A stretch of 28,928 nt of DNA from CAZRSW01 sp964602845. GTDB lineage: Bacteria > Chloroflexota > Dehalococcoidia > Lucifugimonadales > UBA826. The DNA lies in contig CAZRSW010000022.1 in the NCBI GenBank assembly GCA_964602845.1, positions 1 to 28,928 of the forward strand, written 5' to 3'. Of the stretch, positions 8,057 to 16,246 are shown piece after piece. The translations under genes were made by a program, and so were the position numbers. The first letter of the stretch is position 1, and each line of letters starts with the position of its first letter. Below the pieces are notes generated by a model that searched no databases, was not told the origin of the DNA, and saw only the letters and a program-made list of their open reading frames with translations.

Positions 8057-9309
8057 AGGTGGCAGTCGTTGGAGCTGGCGTTTCTGGAATAGCTGCTGCA
8101 AATTATCTGCAGGATGCAGGTGAAGTTACTTTGTTCGAGAAGGATGGGAGGATAGGAGGGCACGTAAACTCTATAGCGACTCTGGATGAAGAAGGCGATA
8201 AGGTAAACGTAGATACGGGATTTATAGTTTTTAACGAAAGTAATTATCCTTCATTTGAAAAATTCTTACAGATGCTCAAAGTCCAGTATAAAGAAACGGA
8301 TATGTCCTTCTCATACACAAACGAAGATTCCAATGTGCTTTACAGTGGTACTCTATCGGGATTGGTTCCTTCGATTACTCAGTCATTTCGTTGGAGCCAT
8401 TGGAAAATGCTCTATGGGATCTTAAAATATTCGCGGATGCTAGAGAAGCATGGTCGTTGTAAGGAACTGAGCCGGATCGATATCGAGTCTTATCTTTTGG
8501 GCATTGGTTGTCCTGAAACTGTGGTACGCCACTATTTTTTACCCTTAGCTTCAGCGATCTGGTCTTGTGATACCACACAAGTGAAAACTATGGAAGCAGG
8601 AGCTTTCATAAGGTTTTTCTCCAATCATGGTTTGCTCCAGTTAAGGAATAGGCCAACGTGGTTCACGATAGAGGGTGGTAGCGACACGTACCTTAACTCG
8701 TTTTCAAAGTTCTTCATTGGGAGAGTTGTCACAGACTGTAAAGTGGTCAAAGTTAGGGAATGCAAACGTGAAGTGGAATTGTATCTGTCAGATGGTAGTG
8801 TGTTGAGTTACGACGCTGTAGTACTTGCCACACATGCTGATACTTCAATGAGAATAATCGAAGGGCTTGACAGTGAAAGACGGGGTATTTTGGAAAAACA
8901 TCCGTATATTGAAAGCGAGGTTATTCTTCACACAGATGATGGATTACTACCAGCTAATCGACGGTTGTGGGCGTCTTGGAATGTCGCTTGCCACAGATCG
9001 GACGAGAAAATAGACCGGTTTCAAACTTCTTATTACATGAACAGGTTGCAGAGGTTATCGTCGAAGACGAATTATTTTGTGAGTCTGAACCCATTAAAAT
9101 ATCCTAGAGATTCTTCGATAATTTATAAGACTAAATATAGACACCCTAGGCCAGGACAAAACTTGACAACTAATATGATGGACGCAAAGAATCTAAACCG
9201 CAATTCACGAATATACTTCTGTGGATCCTATTTAGGATATGGTTTTCACGAAGATGGGTTTGTTTCAGGTAAACGGGTTGCAAATATTCTGCGATGCGCC
9301 GACAGGTAA
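8053..9309 (+). CDS. FAD/NAD(P)-binding amine-oxidase-like protein (lipid desaturase or oxidoreductase candidate)
   Basis: This 418-residue flavoprotein has the N-terminal dinucleotide motif VVGAGVSGIAAA followed by an acidic residue at the end of the second strand (LFEKDGRIGGH), as in flavin-containing amine oxidases and phytoene-desaturase relatives. The C-terminal FAD-contact segment reads FCGSYLGYGFHEDG (about residue 391 onward). It starts at a TTG inside the previous stop (TTGA), a strongly coupled arrangement. The same family is linked to CFA-type methyltransferases in many bacteria and is fused to the N-terminus of plant cyclopropane synthases, so it most likely oxidises or desaturates the methylated acyl chain. 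The exact reaction is not shown by sequence. Confidence 0.88.
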   Translation: MKVAVVGAGVSGIAAANYLQDAGEVTLFEKDGRIGGHVNSIATLDEEGDKVNVDTGFIVFNESNYPSFEKFLQMLKVQYKETDMSFSYTNEDSNVLYSGTLSGLVPSITQSFRWSHWKMLYGILKYSRMLEKHGRCKELSRIDIESYLLGIGCPETVVRHYFLPLASAIWSCDTTQVKTMEAGAFIRFFSNHGLLQLRNRPTWFTIEGGSDTYLNSFSKFFIGRVVTDCKVVKVRECKREVELYLSDGSVLSYDAVVLATHADTSMRIIEGLDSERRGILEKHPYIESEVILHTDDGLLPANRRLWASWNVACHRSDEKIDRFQTSYYMNRLQRLSSKTNYFVSLNPLKYPRDSSIIYKTKYRHPRPGQNLTTNMMDAKNLNRNSRIYFCGSYLGYGFHEDGFVSGKRVANILRCADR

Positions 9310-9315
9310 ACTAAC

Positions 9316-10122
9316 GTGAGACCATTCTCCATAGTAACTGGTACGCTTTCTCATCGAAGGTTGGTTCCAGGTCGGCACCATTTTCGCCATAAGCAATACA
9401 TGCTCTTGCTAGATGTTGAAAAGTTACTTAAAGCTACGAGTTTGCCGTGGCCAATTAAGTACAACAAGGCAGGTATTTTGTCTATCTCAGATAAATCCTT
9501 CTTGGATGGTAGCTCCATAAGCTTAAGTCGCCGGATATTAGAGAAGTTTCAGGGATTTACTCCAGTCGTTGAAGGGGAAACAATGTATATTCTGGCCAGC
9601 CCAAGTTTATTTGGCTATGGCTTCAATCCCGCATCTTTTTACTTTAAGTTAAATCACAATGGAGTACTCAACGCGGCGATTGTTGAAGTGCACAACACTT
9701 TTAACGAGTCGCACACGTATTGTCTTGATATTGATGACTCTTTAGTTGAGCCAAAAAGTGTATATAAAGAGAAGGGTTTTCACGTCTCTCCCTTCTTGCA
9801 AAGAAGAGGTAGCTATGAGTTTGACTTCTTGGTGAATAAGGACACAGTGAATCTAACTATATCGCTGTGGCAGGATGATGTTCTTGTTATTGAGACCACT
9901 TATGCGGGGGATGTTTCCCCTCTGACTTCAAGAAATACCTTATTCAATTTGACGGGGATGTTGATCTGTGTATTGCTGACGGAGATCAGGATATTGATGC
10001 ATGCATTCAAGTTAAAGTTTATTTTGAAGCTCCCATTTTACAGTAAACCAACCCCTAAAACTGGCACCGTGGAGTCCCCATCGAGAGGCATAATTTCCAG
10101 ACTCAGGATCCCATTCTTATGA
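9316..10122 (+). CDS. DUF1365 family protein
   Basis: This 268-residue protein begins at GTG, 6 bp after the flavoprotein stop. It shows the DUF1365 hallmarks: an opening TGTLSHRRLVPGRHHFRHKQ, the central LFGYGFNPASFYFK, then EVHNTFNESHTY and KGFHVSPF. DUF1365 genes are habitual neighbours of the amine-oxidase-like and CFA-like genes, including in stress- or light-induced lipid clusters of proteobacteria. Their biochemical role is not established. A part in producing or oxidising the modified fatty acid is inferred from context. A hydrophobic stretch near residues 210-230 may touch the membrane. The gene overlaps the next by 4 bp (ATGA). Confidence 0.88.
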   Translation: MRPFSIVTGTLSHRRLVPGRHHFRHKQYMLLLDVEKLLKATSLPWPIKYNKAGILSISDKSFLDGSSISLSRRILEKFQGFTPVVEGETMYILASPSLFGYGFNPASFYFKLNHNGVLNAAIVEVHNTFNESHTYCLDIDDSLVEPKSVYKEKGFHVSPFLQRRGSYEFDFLVNKDTVNLTISLWQDDVLVIETTYAGDVSPLTSRNTLFNLTGMLICVLLTEIRILMHAFKLKFILKLPFYSKPTPKTGTVESPSRGIISRLRIPFL

Positions 10123-10856
10123 TGAATTTTGTCTATTGGGTTGCTCTTCCACTTGTTGTATTCCAGCTATTCATATTGGGTGACACTGATATTATCGAGG
10201 CGCATATCCCATTTATAACTGGAACTAAGCATAGTGATTTTTTGAAAGCATTCAAATTAAGCGACATAGAAACGTCTAGTGCTATATATCAAGTCCATAC
10301 GTCAAAAAATCCCGAATCATATATCGCCTTTGATGGAGGTGAGGGTGAACGACTCCATATGCAGTTGGGGGTGCCGGTTATTGATGGGTTGGAAAAGTTC
10401 AGACCTTCTGTGCATGTGATCCCTCCGTCAGTTCCAGTCCAACATTGGTCTGAACCCAGATTCCGAGCGCGTGTTGAGAGCTTCGAAACCGACGAGATAG
10501 TACCGACATTTTTCCATGAACCTTTTACTAAGACCAACTCATGGGTTTTACTGAAAACGGAGGTTACTCTTACCGAAAATGGAGAGTACTTTATAGTCAG
10601 TAGGTCAGAATCTCATGAACAGGGCAAATTATGGGTGGCTATTGGCTATAAAGAGCGATTCGGCCTGTCAAATTGGACTAGCGTGCCAGCTACGATTATG
10701 GAAGTGAGGAGCTTTCACCAACCCGAGGCAGGGAGATCGTCCCGGTTTTCATCGAATTTGTTAACAGTCGCACTGTTTTTTGTTGTGATTGCAGGCTCGG
10801 TAGCAACAGTAATGTTTTTTGCGGTGAAAAAAATGCGACATACATCCTTTCTCTAG
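10119..10856 (+). CDS. Membrane-anchored extracytoplasmic protein of unknown function
   Basis: This 245-residue protein has an N-terminal hydrophobic segment (residues about 3-22), a polar domain of about 190 residues, and a C-terminal transmembrane helix (about 213-235) with a short basic tail (KKMRHTSFL). This predicts an exported domain anchored in the membrane. The start overlaps the DUF1365 stop (ATGA), and a second in-frame ATG follows at 10122. No family is recognised. As the last gene of the rightward operon it probably works with the lipid enzymes outside or at the surface of the membrane. The next gene is convergent, 58 bp away, with no clear hairpin between them. Confidence 0.68.
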   Translation: MMNFVYWVALPLVVFQLFILGDTDIIEAHIPFITGTKHSDFLKAFKLSDIETSSAIYQVHTSKNPESYIAFDGGEGERLHMQLGVPVIDGLEKFRPSVHVIPPSVPVQHWSEPRFRARVESFETDEIVPTFFHEPFTKTNSWVLLKTEVTLTENGEYFIVSRSESHEQGKLWVAIGYKERFGLSNWTSVPATIMEVRSFHQPEAGRSSRFSSNLLTVALFFVVIAGSVATVMFFAVKKMRHTSFL

Positions 10857-10914
10857 TCACTGGTATTCAGGTGTTGGTGTTTGTTGGTTGCTCTAATCTT
10901 TGGCAGTATCGGCA

Positions 10915-12324
10915 TTAGACGCGTGAAACGCCAGATTTTCTAGAGGCGTCGGACACCGCTTCAGCAATCTTAATCACAACTGATTTATCGAACAAACTCG
11001 GCATGATGTAATCTTCACTGAGGCGTTCTCTTGGTACGCTACTGGCGATAGCTTTTGCAGCGGCGAGTTTCATCTCATCGTTAATATCCGATGATTGAGT
11101 ATCAAGGACCCCTCTAAACAAACCAGGGAAACATAGAGCGTTGTTAACCTGGTTGGGGTAATCTGACCTACCAGTTGCCATTACTCTTACATGCCCTGCA
11201 ACTTCTTCAGGCCAGATTTCAGGGTCGGGATTTGACATGGCGAATACTATGGGATCTCTATTCATCAGTTTGACGTGATCTAGGGTGATTACACCGGGAG
11301 CTGATAAGCCGATGAATAAATCTGCTCCACTCATCGCCTCGTCAATCCCGCCTTTCAGATTGCCTGGATTCGTCGATTCTGCGAACCACCGTTTTGCGTC
11401 GTTATCTCCATAATCCCTCCCACGATGAAGGATCCCTTGGCGGTCAAATCCTAGTATATTTTCGACTCCGGATGTCAGCATCAAATTTGTGGTAGCCAAT
11501 CCCGCGGCACCGACGCCTGTTACCACTACCTTTAGTTCATCCAGGGACTTATCTACAATTTCAATGGCGTTCAATAGGGCAGCGATTACAACTACGGCTG
11601 TACCATGTTGGTCGTCGTGGAACACAGGTATGTCTAGCTTTTCTTTAAGTTTCTCTTCGATATAGAAACAGCGAGGAGCTGAAATATCTTCTAAATTTAT
11701 TCCGCCAAAACCTGTGGCTATTCGTGTGACGGTGTTTACTATCTCATCGGGATCCTTGGTGTTTATAGCTATAGGCCAAGCATCGACACCCCCAAGCTCT
11801 TTGAACAGCTGAGCCTTCCCCTCCATAACAGGTAGTGCAGCGGCTGGCCCTATGTCTCCGAGGCCGAGTACAGCAGAACCATCTGTGACAATAGCTACAG
11901 TGTTTCCCTTGCTCGTAAGGCTCCAAACTGAGTCAGGGGTTTCATGTATTGCCGAGCTCACCCTAGCCACGCCCGGGCTGTAAACTAGGGACATATCGGT
12001 TTGCGTCTCTATGGGGTTCCGACTTTGCACCTCAATCTTGCCCTGTCGGTGTTTGGAGAACACCTCATCACGTACACTGAGGACCTTTACACCCTTAGTT
12101 GCTTTAACCCGCTCTACTATTTCATTACCGTGAACCGAGTCTCTTGTGTTGATGGTAATATCTCTCAGCATCTGGTCACGTCCACTATTGACGATGACCA
12201 TTGCGCCGATATCGCCTCCCAGATTTCCAATCTCGGCTGTTATTTTGCTGAGCATACCGACGTGGTTGGGGTATTCAGCCCTGACGGTAATACTATGAGC
12301 GATGGTAGGTTGCTTTGCAGACAT
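10915..12324 (-). CDS. Malic enzyme (oxaloacetate-decarboxylating malate dehydrogenase) with N-terminal ACT domain
   Basis: This cytoplasmic enzyme converts malate to pyruvate and CO2 with NAD(P). I place the start at ATG 12322-12324 because AAAGGA lies 6 nt upstream, giving 469 residues. A TTG 18 bp further upstream has no such site. Residues about 8-85 are an ACT domain (ITVRAEYPNHVGMLSKITAE), probably an amino-acid or effector sensor. About 95-235 is the malic N-terminal domain, with the SVYSP-like LVYSPGVARV and KGNTVAIVTDGSAVLGLGD. FHDDQHGTA is the metal/substrate segment. VVVTGVGAAGLA opens the NAD(P)-binding domain. The ACT-malic architecture is common in Chloroflexota, Firmicutes and archaea. 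NAD versus NADP preference cannot be read. It appears monocistronic, with a 206-bp leader region. Confidence 0.93.
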   Translation of the reverse strand: MSAKQPTIAHSITVRAEYPNHVGMLSKITAEIGNLGGDIGAMVIVNSGRDQMLRDITINTRDSVHGNEIVERVKATKGVKVLSVRDEVFSKHRQGKIEVQSRNPIETQTDMSLVYSPGVARVSSAIHETPDSVWSLTSKGNTVAIVTDGSAVLGLGDIGPAAALPVMEGKAQLFKELGGVDAWPIAINTKDPDEIVNTVTRIATGFGGINLEDISAPRCFYIEEKLKEKLDIPVFHDDQHGTAVVVIAALLNAIEIVDKSLDELKVVVTGVGAAGLATTNLMLTSGVENILGFDRQGILHRGRDYGDNDAKRWFAESTNPGNLKGGIDEAMSGADLFIGLSAPGVITLDHVKLMNRDPIVFAMSNPDPEIWPEEVAGHVRVMATGRSDYPNQVNNALCFPGLFRGVLDTQSSDINDEMKLAAAKAIASSVPRERLSEDYIMPSLFDKSVVIKIAEAVSDASRKSGVSRV

Positions 12325-12530
12325 TGATATTCCTTTCGGCAAACTTGGTAACCTTGTGGTTGAATTTCCGTGCGATAAGCCTACAACCTCTTCATGTAAT
12401 ATTAAAGTGCTCCTGGGTTATTGACCTGACGTAATGTTGTTTCGTCAAGAGTGGCACGAAAGTGAATCTATAGGTAGTCTATTCCCCTGCGTCTTCAATT
12501 TGCTGATTGATCATGTCAGGTTTTGGATTT

Positions 12531-14111
12531 TCATTCTATTATGGGTTGGGCAATAATCCACAAGCTAATACAAGTATAGAACACCATGAGCACTAGCATT
12601 GGGTACTGACTCCGGGCCGCTAGCCTATGACTCTCAACTTTCCTTAACGAAATTATGTGGGCCACTAAAACTGAAACTACGTGCCCTGTAACCAGCGATG
12701 TGACTGAAAATAGCCAGGCGAACTTGGCATCAATTATTGCTATATTCGGTACAAAGGCAGCAGTTCCAAATAGATTCCAAGCAGCTGCCTGTCCCTGACC
12801 TAAATCCCAGTTTCCGAGACCGAAGCCGAATGGATTTGATAGCAAAGGAATGATTTGTTGGCCGGATATTAGAAGAAACGATACATAGTGAGATAGATTA
12901 TAGGCGAGAGCTATAGGTACCAGTGAGAAAACAAAGCTATGGATAACGTCGTTTTTGGCGAGTCTATTACCAGAGAACTGGGAGACCAAAGTGCACAGAT
13001 ATATGTAGGCTGCAGCGAATATTGCAGGAACTAACAGAATACCTAATGTTTTAATTGTGGCAGCCGCATTTCCTGGTAGAGGATCTATGAAAGGCCACAC
13101 CGCGGTTTGTATGGCGACCCAGGCTGGTGTTTCTGCGAGCCCATCAAAAGTTACGGTTGCAAGGGCAGTTATGTGGAAGGCGACTAGAGATGTTGAAACC
13201 TTGTCACCTCGAGTTAGACCCGAAGCCCACGGCCTCAGTATGAACTTTCTTGATGATCGAGGAGCTCTTTCCCAGCAGTCGTAACAATCTACACAATCTG
13301 GAAGATCAGCATTGATGGCGCAACCGGAAGGGCAGCTTTGGCAAACCGATGCATCATTGGTCTGTCCGACACGAACTTCTGTTGGAGAAAATCTTGAGAA
13401 TAGAGAGAATAAGACAGAGAAAGGATCGGCTTTTTTCAGCCATACGTGCTTGCCAAACAGGAACATCCCGATCCATGTGGTTATCGAGTAAATAATAATA
13501 ATGAAGGATAAGTTAAATGGTCTTGATGAACCTGTATACGAGTTCTCGATCCAGGCAAATAAAAAAAATCCTGCTAATGCTGGCCACGCATCCAATTTAA
13601 CCGGCCATGTGAAGGGCGGGTTTCTCCTGCCAAATATCTTCTCAGCCCACTCGAATATCACTTGCCATGGATTCAACCAAGCCCAAACATTCCCGATGAG
13701 TGCTACCACGTAGCCAATTCCCACCCACCAGATTATCCAGACTAGGGTAGGGGTAAAGTTGTCGATCGCATCGGGGGTACCATAAAGACCTGTGCATATG
13801 GCTATTATCAGGATGAATACAATCAAAGGTCGAATCAGGATAGATGCTAGTTTGGCCAGCATACGAAATGGTCGGTGTGCCCAAAGATCCAGCTGAGGGT
13901 AATTCGGGTTTTTGCTTGTATTCCGTACAAAGTAGCCGATTACTACGAAGGACAAGACTACTGTCATTCCAGCCCCGATTAAAAAATAACTAAGCGGAAT
14001 TGGCAAGTCATATCTTTCCCCAAAGCCATGGGCGCTCAAGCTAGGAGACACAAGGTTCCCAAGCCATACCATAAGGACGAGTGCGACAGTTATCTTAATT
14101 GCAAATGGCAT
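12531..14111 (-). CDS. Polytopic membrane protein with a six-cysteine cytoplasmic or loop cluster
   Basis: This 526-residue protein has roughly 11-12 transmembrane helices. The amino end reads AHGFGERYDLPIP just after the first helix, a signature shared with a family sometimes labelled fenitrothion hydrolase in databases, a name I would not trust for function. Between helices, residues 257-279 carry C257-x2-C260-x3-C264 and C273-x2-C276-x2-C279, a likely metal-binding or redox centre. It is the last gene of a four-gene leftward set with cupredoxin-like, YtkA-like and His-rich exported proteins, so a role in copper or other metal transfer across the membrane is the best contextual guess. The gap to the preceding gene is 35 bp. 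Confidence 0.75.
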   Translation of the reverse strand: MPFAIKITVALVLMVWLGNLVSPSLSAHGFGERYDLPIPLSYFLIGAGMTVVLSFVVIGYFVRNTSKNPNYPQLDLWAHRPFRMLAKLASILIRPLIVFILIIAICTGLYGTPDAIDNFTPTLVWIIWWVGIGYVVALIGNVWAWLNPWQVIFEWAEKIFGRRNPPFTWPVKLDAWPALAGFFLFAWIENSYTGSSRPFNLSFIIIIYSITTWIGMFLFGKHVWLKKADPFSVLFSLFSRFSPTEVRVGQTNDASVCQSCPSGCAINADLPDCVDCYDCWERAPRSSRKFILRPWASGLTRGDKVSTSLVAFHITALATVTFDGLAETPAWVAIQTAVWPFIDPLPGNAAATIKTLGILLVPAIFAAAYIYLCTLVSQFSGNRLAKNDVIHSFVFSLVPIALAYNLSHYVSFLLISGQQIIPLLSNPFGFGLGNWDLGQGQAAAWNLFGTAAFVPNIAIIDAKFAWLFSVTSLVTGHVVSVLVAHIISLRKVESHRLAARSQYPMLVLMVFYTCISLWIIAQPIIE

Positions 14112-14146
14112 TCTTATTTGTTGGTCCTAAGAGTAAACAACTTCAT

Positions 14147-15029
14147 TCAGGGTCGGACCTCCAAGGTGATCAGAGTTTTCTCGTCCTCCTCATTTTTCGA
14201 GTGGTCATTGTGGCTATCGCTGGGTGGGTTCCCACTGGTAATCCTAATTTTTTCATTGGTGCTATTTTCCCAACGTACGATGGCCCCTGGTTTAACCATT
14301 ACCTCCGCGGGCTCAAATGTTCTGTGTTCCTCTGAAATATTTATCAAGGTTAGGTGTTCTTCCCCGTGATCTGGTGAAACTACTATGGAACCCACTAGAT
14401 TATGGCTCATGTGATCATGATACGGAATGGTCATATCTTTCATGTCTGTGGGAATGACATATTCGAAGGTATCTCCTTGTAAGAGGGAATCAGATTCGAA
14501 TAATTCGGCGTGTCCTTCTTTGCCAATGTCGTGGGACGAATGGGATGTATCGTGGGATGAATGGGATGTANNNNNNNNNNNNNNNNNNNNNNNNNNNNNN
14601 NNNNNNNNNNNNNNNNNNNNNNNNNNNNNNNNNNNNNNNNNNNNNNNNNNNNNNNNNNNNNNNNNNNNNNGAATGGGATGTATCGTGGGATGAATGGGAT
14701 GTAATTACAAACCTGCCTGTGGCATTAGCCCAGAACTCCATAGCCACTTTTTCATTGATCGGAACTTTTTTTTCTAGGTCATACCCGTGGAGATGTACGG
14801 TCAAGGCTTGATCTGAATCGAATACTAGTCTTACGTTTTCCTCTTTCATTACTGTGATGTTGTCTTGATGATTTGAAACCTCGCCCCCATGAATCGTTAT
14901 TGCAATTTCATTAAACTCCATCGTGCTTTCGTGAGATTCTTCACTGTTTGGGGCATTATTTGTTCCGCAGGTAATGAAACAGATGGATATAGCTATAGAC
15001 AGGATAGTTGGTATAATTCTATTAATCAT
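14147..15029 (-). CDS. Cupredoxin-like lipoprotein with a His-rich heptad repeat, interrupted by the assembly gap
   Basis: One gene spans the N gap. Right of the gap, the N-terminus MINRIIPT... has a signal peptide and a probable lipobox ending at C21 (FITCG, with an atypical Thr at -1), then a beta-rich region with HLHGYDL. Left of the gap, the reading frame continues through HSSHDIGKEGHAEL and YHDHMSHNLVGSIVV, a cupredoxin-type metal-site pattern, then a second cupredoxin-like start (EVMVKPGAIVRWEN) that ends early at EVRP. The two halves are in different frames only because 100 Ns were inserted. A true gap of 9+21k bases restores both frame and repeat phase. A role in periplasmic copper or other metal binding is likely. 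It sits 27 bp from the YtkA-like gene. Confidence 0.78.
14529..14703. repeat. 21-bp tandem repeat encoding HSSHDTS, containing the scaffold gap
   Basis: On the + strand the unit is GAATGGGATGTATCGTGGGAT, read on the minus strand as the heptapeptide HSSHDTS. About two units lie left of the gap (14529-14570) and about one and a half right of it (14671-14703). The left-most copy has one variant base (GACGAA). The assembly broke inside this array, so the copy number is unknown. The sequence left of the gap stops after 12 bases of a unit and the right begins at the unit's first base. Confidence 0.9.
14571..14670. other. Assembly gap (100 N)
   Basis: Exactly 100 Ns separate two parts of the repeat array. 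The round number indicates a placeholder, not a measured length. Frame and repeat phase predict a true missing length of 9, 30, 51 and so on (9+21k). Confidence 0.97.
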
Positions 15030-15056
15030 TCGTGGTTCCCTTGTTTAGCAGTGCGT

Positions 15057-15617
15057 TCAATTTCCCTTGTTTTTTCTAAACTCTTTTATCCAGGCTCTGG
15101 AAGACAATCCTATTATCACGAGGATTCCAATAAACAGCCCAAGTGTCAGTATGGATACCAGAGAATTAGCTTTAGTGACTTCTACTTTGTAGGTGGCGGT
15201 CGCGTCTCCTTGAGGCCCGGATACATTAATCTGTATCGTCCAAAAACCCTCCATTTCCACAGCGGTGTCGAGCTCGTAGTATGTTGGGTCCATCAAAGTA
15301 TTGGTCATTTCCAATGGACCTATCTTCGGATTGCTGGAACTAGGACCAGATCCCGTCAAATGAACAATCATATTAGTGTACTTATCTCCCGTGTCTGGGT
15401 GTGCCACATATACTGCTAGATGGACAACTCCCGGATGTGGAGATGGCGGAACAGTTCCCAAGCCAATTTCATAGTCTCCAGAGATCTTTTTTTGATAGGA
15501 CCGTACCGAGCCATTCCCTTCCACTTCCAAATGGGCCACAGAAATGGCCGTATATAGTAATAAAACAAAAATCGTTGAAAAAGCGGTATATTTTATTAGC
15601 CGTATTGCCACCGTCAC
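15057..15617 (-). CDS. Exported YtkA-like domain protein with C-terminal membrane anchor
   Basis: This 186-residue protein has a signal peptide (hydrophobic residues about 9-27), an immunoglobulin-like beta domain of about 120 residues, and a C-terminal transmembrane helix (about 153-172) with a basic tail (KEFRKNKGN). The core pattern, a YEIGLGTVPPSPHPG opening and GFWTIQINVSGPQGDATATY near the end, matches the YtkA/FixH-like fold found next to copper-handling genes. It would sit in the periplasmic face of the membrane beside the cupredoxin-like lipoprotein encoded 27 bp downstream. A metal-chaperone or assembly role is inferred from context. No conserved metal ligand set is obvious. Confidence 0.72.
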   Translation of the reverse strand: MTVAIRLIKYTAFSTIFVLLLYTAISVAHLEVEGNGSVRSYQKKISGDYEIGLGTVPPSPHPGVVHLAVYVAHPDTGDKYTNMIVHLTGSGPSSSNPKIGPLEMTNTLMDPTYYELDTAVEMEGFWTIQINVSGPQGDATATYKVEVTKANSLVSILTLGLFIGILVIIGLSSRAWIKEFRKNKGN

Positions 15618-15659
15618 GTTTCCTGGTTGGTTTTTGGTCTAGGGGGCGTATCGCGCCAC

Positions 15660-16094
15660 CTAGACCGACATGGAATTGTCTACTGGTTTCTGAAGCTCGA
15701 ATGCTGTGGTCGTGAGGGTGTAAATTCTGGGAGGCGGTATTGCTGGCTCAAGATACACTACTTTAGGTATCATTAGCGCGAGAATGGTATTGGTTGAGAT
15801 ATCTGTTGTACCACCAACAGGCCTCACATCCATTTGCGAAATATTTTGAGTGTTTTTCGCATGAGCTATTACTGCATTACTAGGGTTGGTGAAAGCGGCT
15901 ACTCCTATGGATATTCCTTCACTATGACTGTGTTCGGCGTTGTAATTGTGCGTATGCGAATCGGCTATTCTGAGATGAGAATGATTTGGATAACGCTCTA
16001 TTAAATGATGGTCAAAATGAGACCACACTGCGGGAGCTAAGACCATCAGTGTGACCGCAAAGGAAGGTATGCGCCATAAAATAGAGTGGATCAT
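15660..16094 (-). CDS. Exported His-rich protein of unknown function
   Basis: This 144-residue protein has a signal peptide (residues about 5-25, ending near VWS) followed directly by a His-rich stretch (SHFDHHLIERYPNHSHLR, then DSHTHNYNAEHSHSEG), with more than ten His within about 35 residues. The remainder is non-repetitive and no family is recognised. His-rich periplasmic segments bind Cu, Ni, Co or Zn. It is the first gene of the leftward metal set and is divergent from the Fur-family regulator, so it may be controlled by the same metal. The start at 16094 is the only in-frame ATG. The ribosome site is weak. Confidence 0.65.
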   Translation of the reverse strand: MIHSILWRIPSFAVTLMVLAPAVWSHFDHHLIERYPNHSHLRIADSHTHNYNAEHSHSEGISIGVAAFTNPSNAVIAHAKNTQNISQMDVRPVGGTTDISTNTILALMIPKVVYLEPAIPPPRIYTLTTTAFELQKPVDNSMSV

Positions 16095-16217
16095 TCATAT
16101 GATTTTAACAGATAGGTACCGACGAAATGGCGCAGGGTTGCTGACGCTGACTTGAGCAATGGTGAGGTTTTCGCCCACTTAACCCTAGGTTCATTTGCCA
16201 TACATTCAGATCTTATT

Positions 16218-16246
16218 TTGACTGAGATTTATTATTGCAATAAAAT
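16218..16246 (+). promoter_or_regulatory. Sigma70-type promoter with internal 12-bp palindrome upstream of the Fur-family gene
   Basis: TTGACT (16218-16223), a 17-bp spacer, and TAAAAT (16241-16246) make a near-consensus promoter. The perfect palindrome TTATTGCAATAA (16232-16243) lies across the spacer and the start of the -10, an ideal place for repression. A second, imperfect palindrome TGCATAATTTTGCA (16252-16265, 12 of 14 positions symmetric) follows, just before the ribosome site. Both are candidate operators of the downstream Fur-family protein, implying autoregulation. Confidence 0.65.

Noticed and set aside
10857..10914. Terminator between the convergent lipid operon and malic enzyme gene
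   Set aside because: No stable stem followed by a T-run could be found in the 58-bp spacer on either strand.
13057..13284. Plus-strand open frame inside the Cys-cluster membrane protein gene
   Set aside because: It is opposite a convincing polytopic protein, has no ribosome site and no family signal.
12531..14111. Organophosphate (fenitrothion) hydrolase activity for the Cys-cluster membrane protein
   Set aside because: The name may circulate for similar sequences, but nothing in this polytopic protein resembles a hydrolase active site and the context is metal handling.
14529..14703. Tandem repeat considered as a CRISPR array
   Set aside because: Units are contiguous 21-bp copies with no spacers and lie in frame within a coding region.
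14427..14811. Open frames on both strands running through the N gap
   Set aside because: Their length comes from translating Ns and the 21-bp repeat in wrong frames. Only the minus-strand HSSHDTS frame joins sensible protein on both sides.
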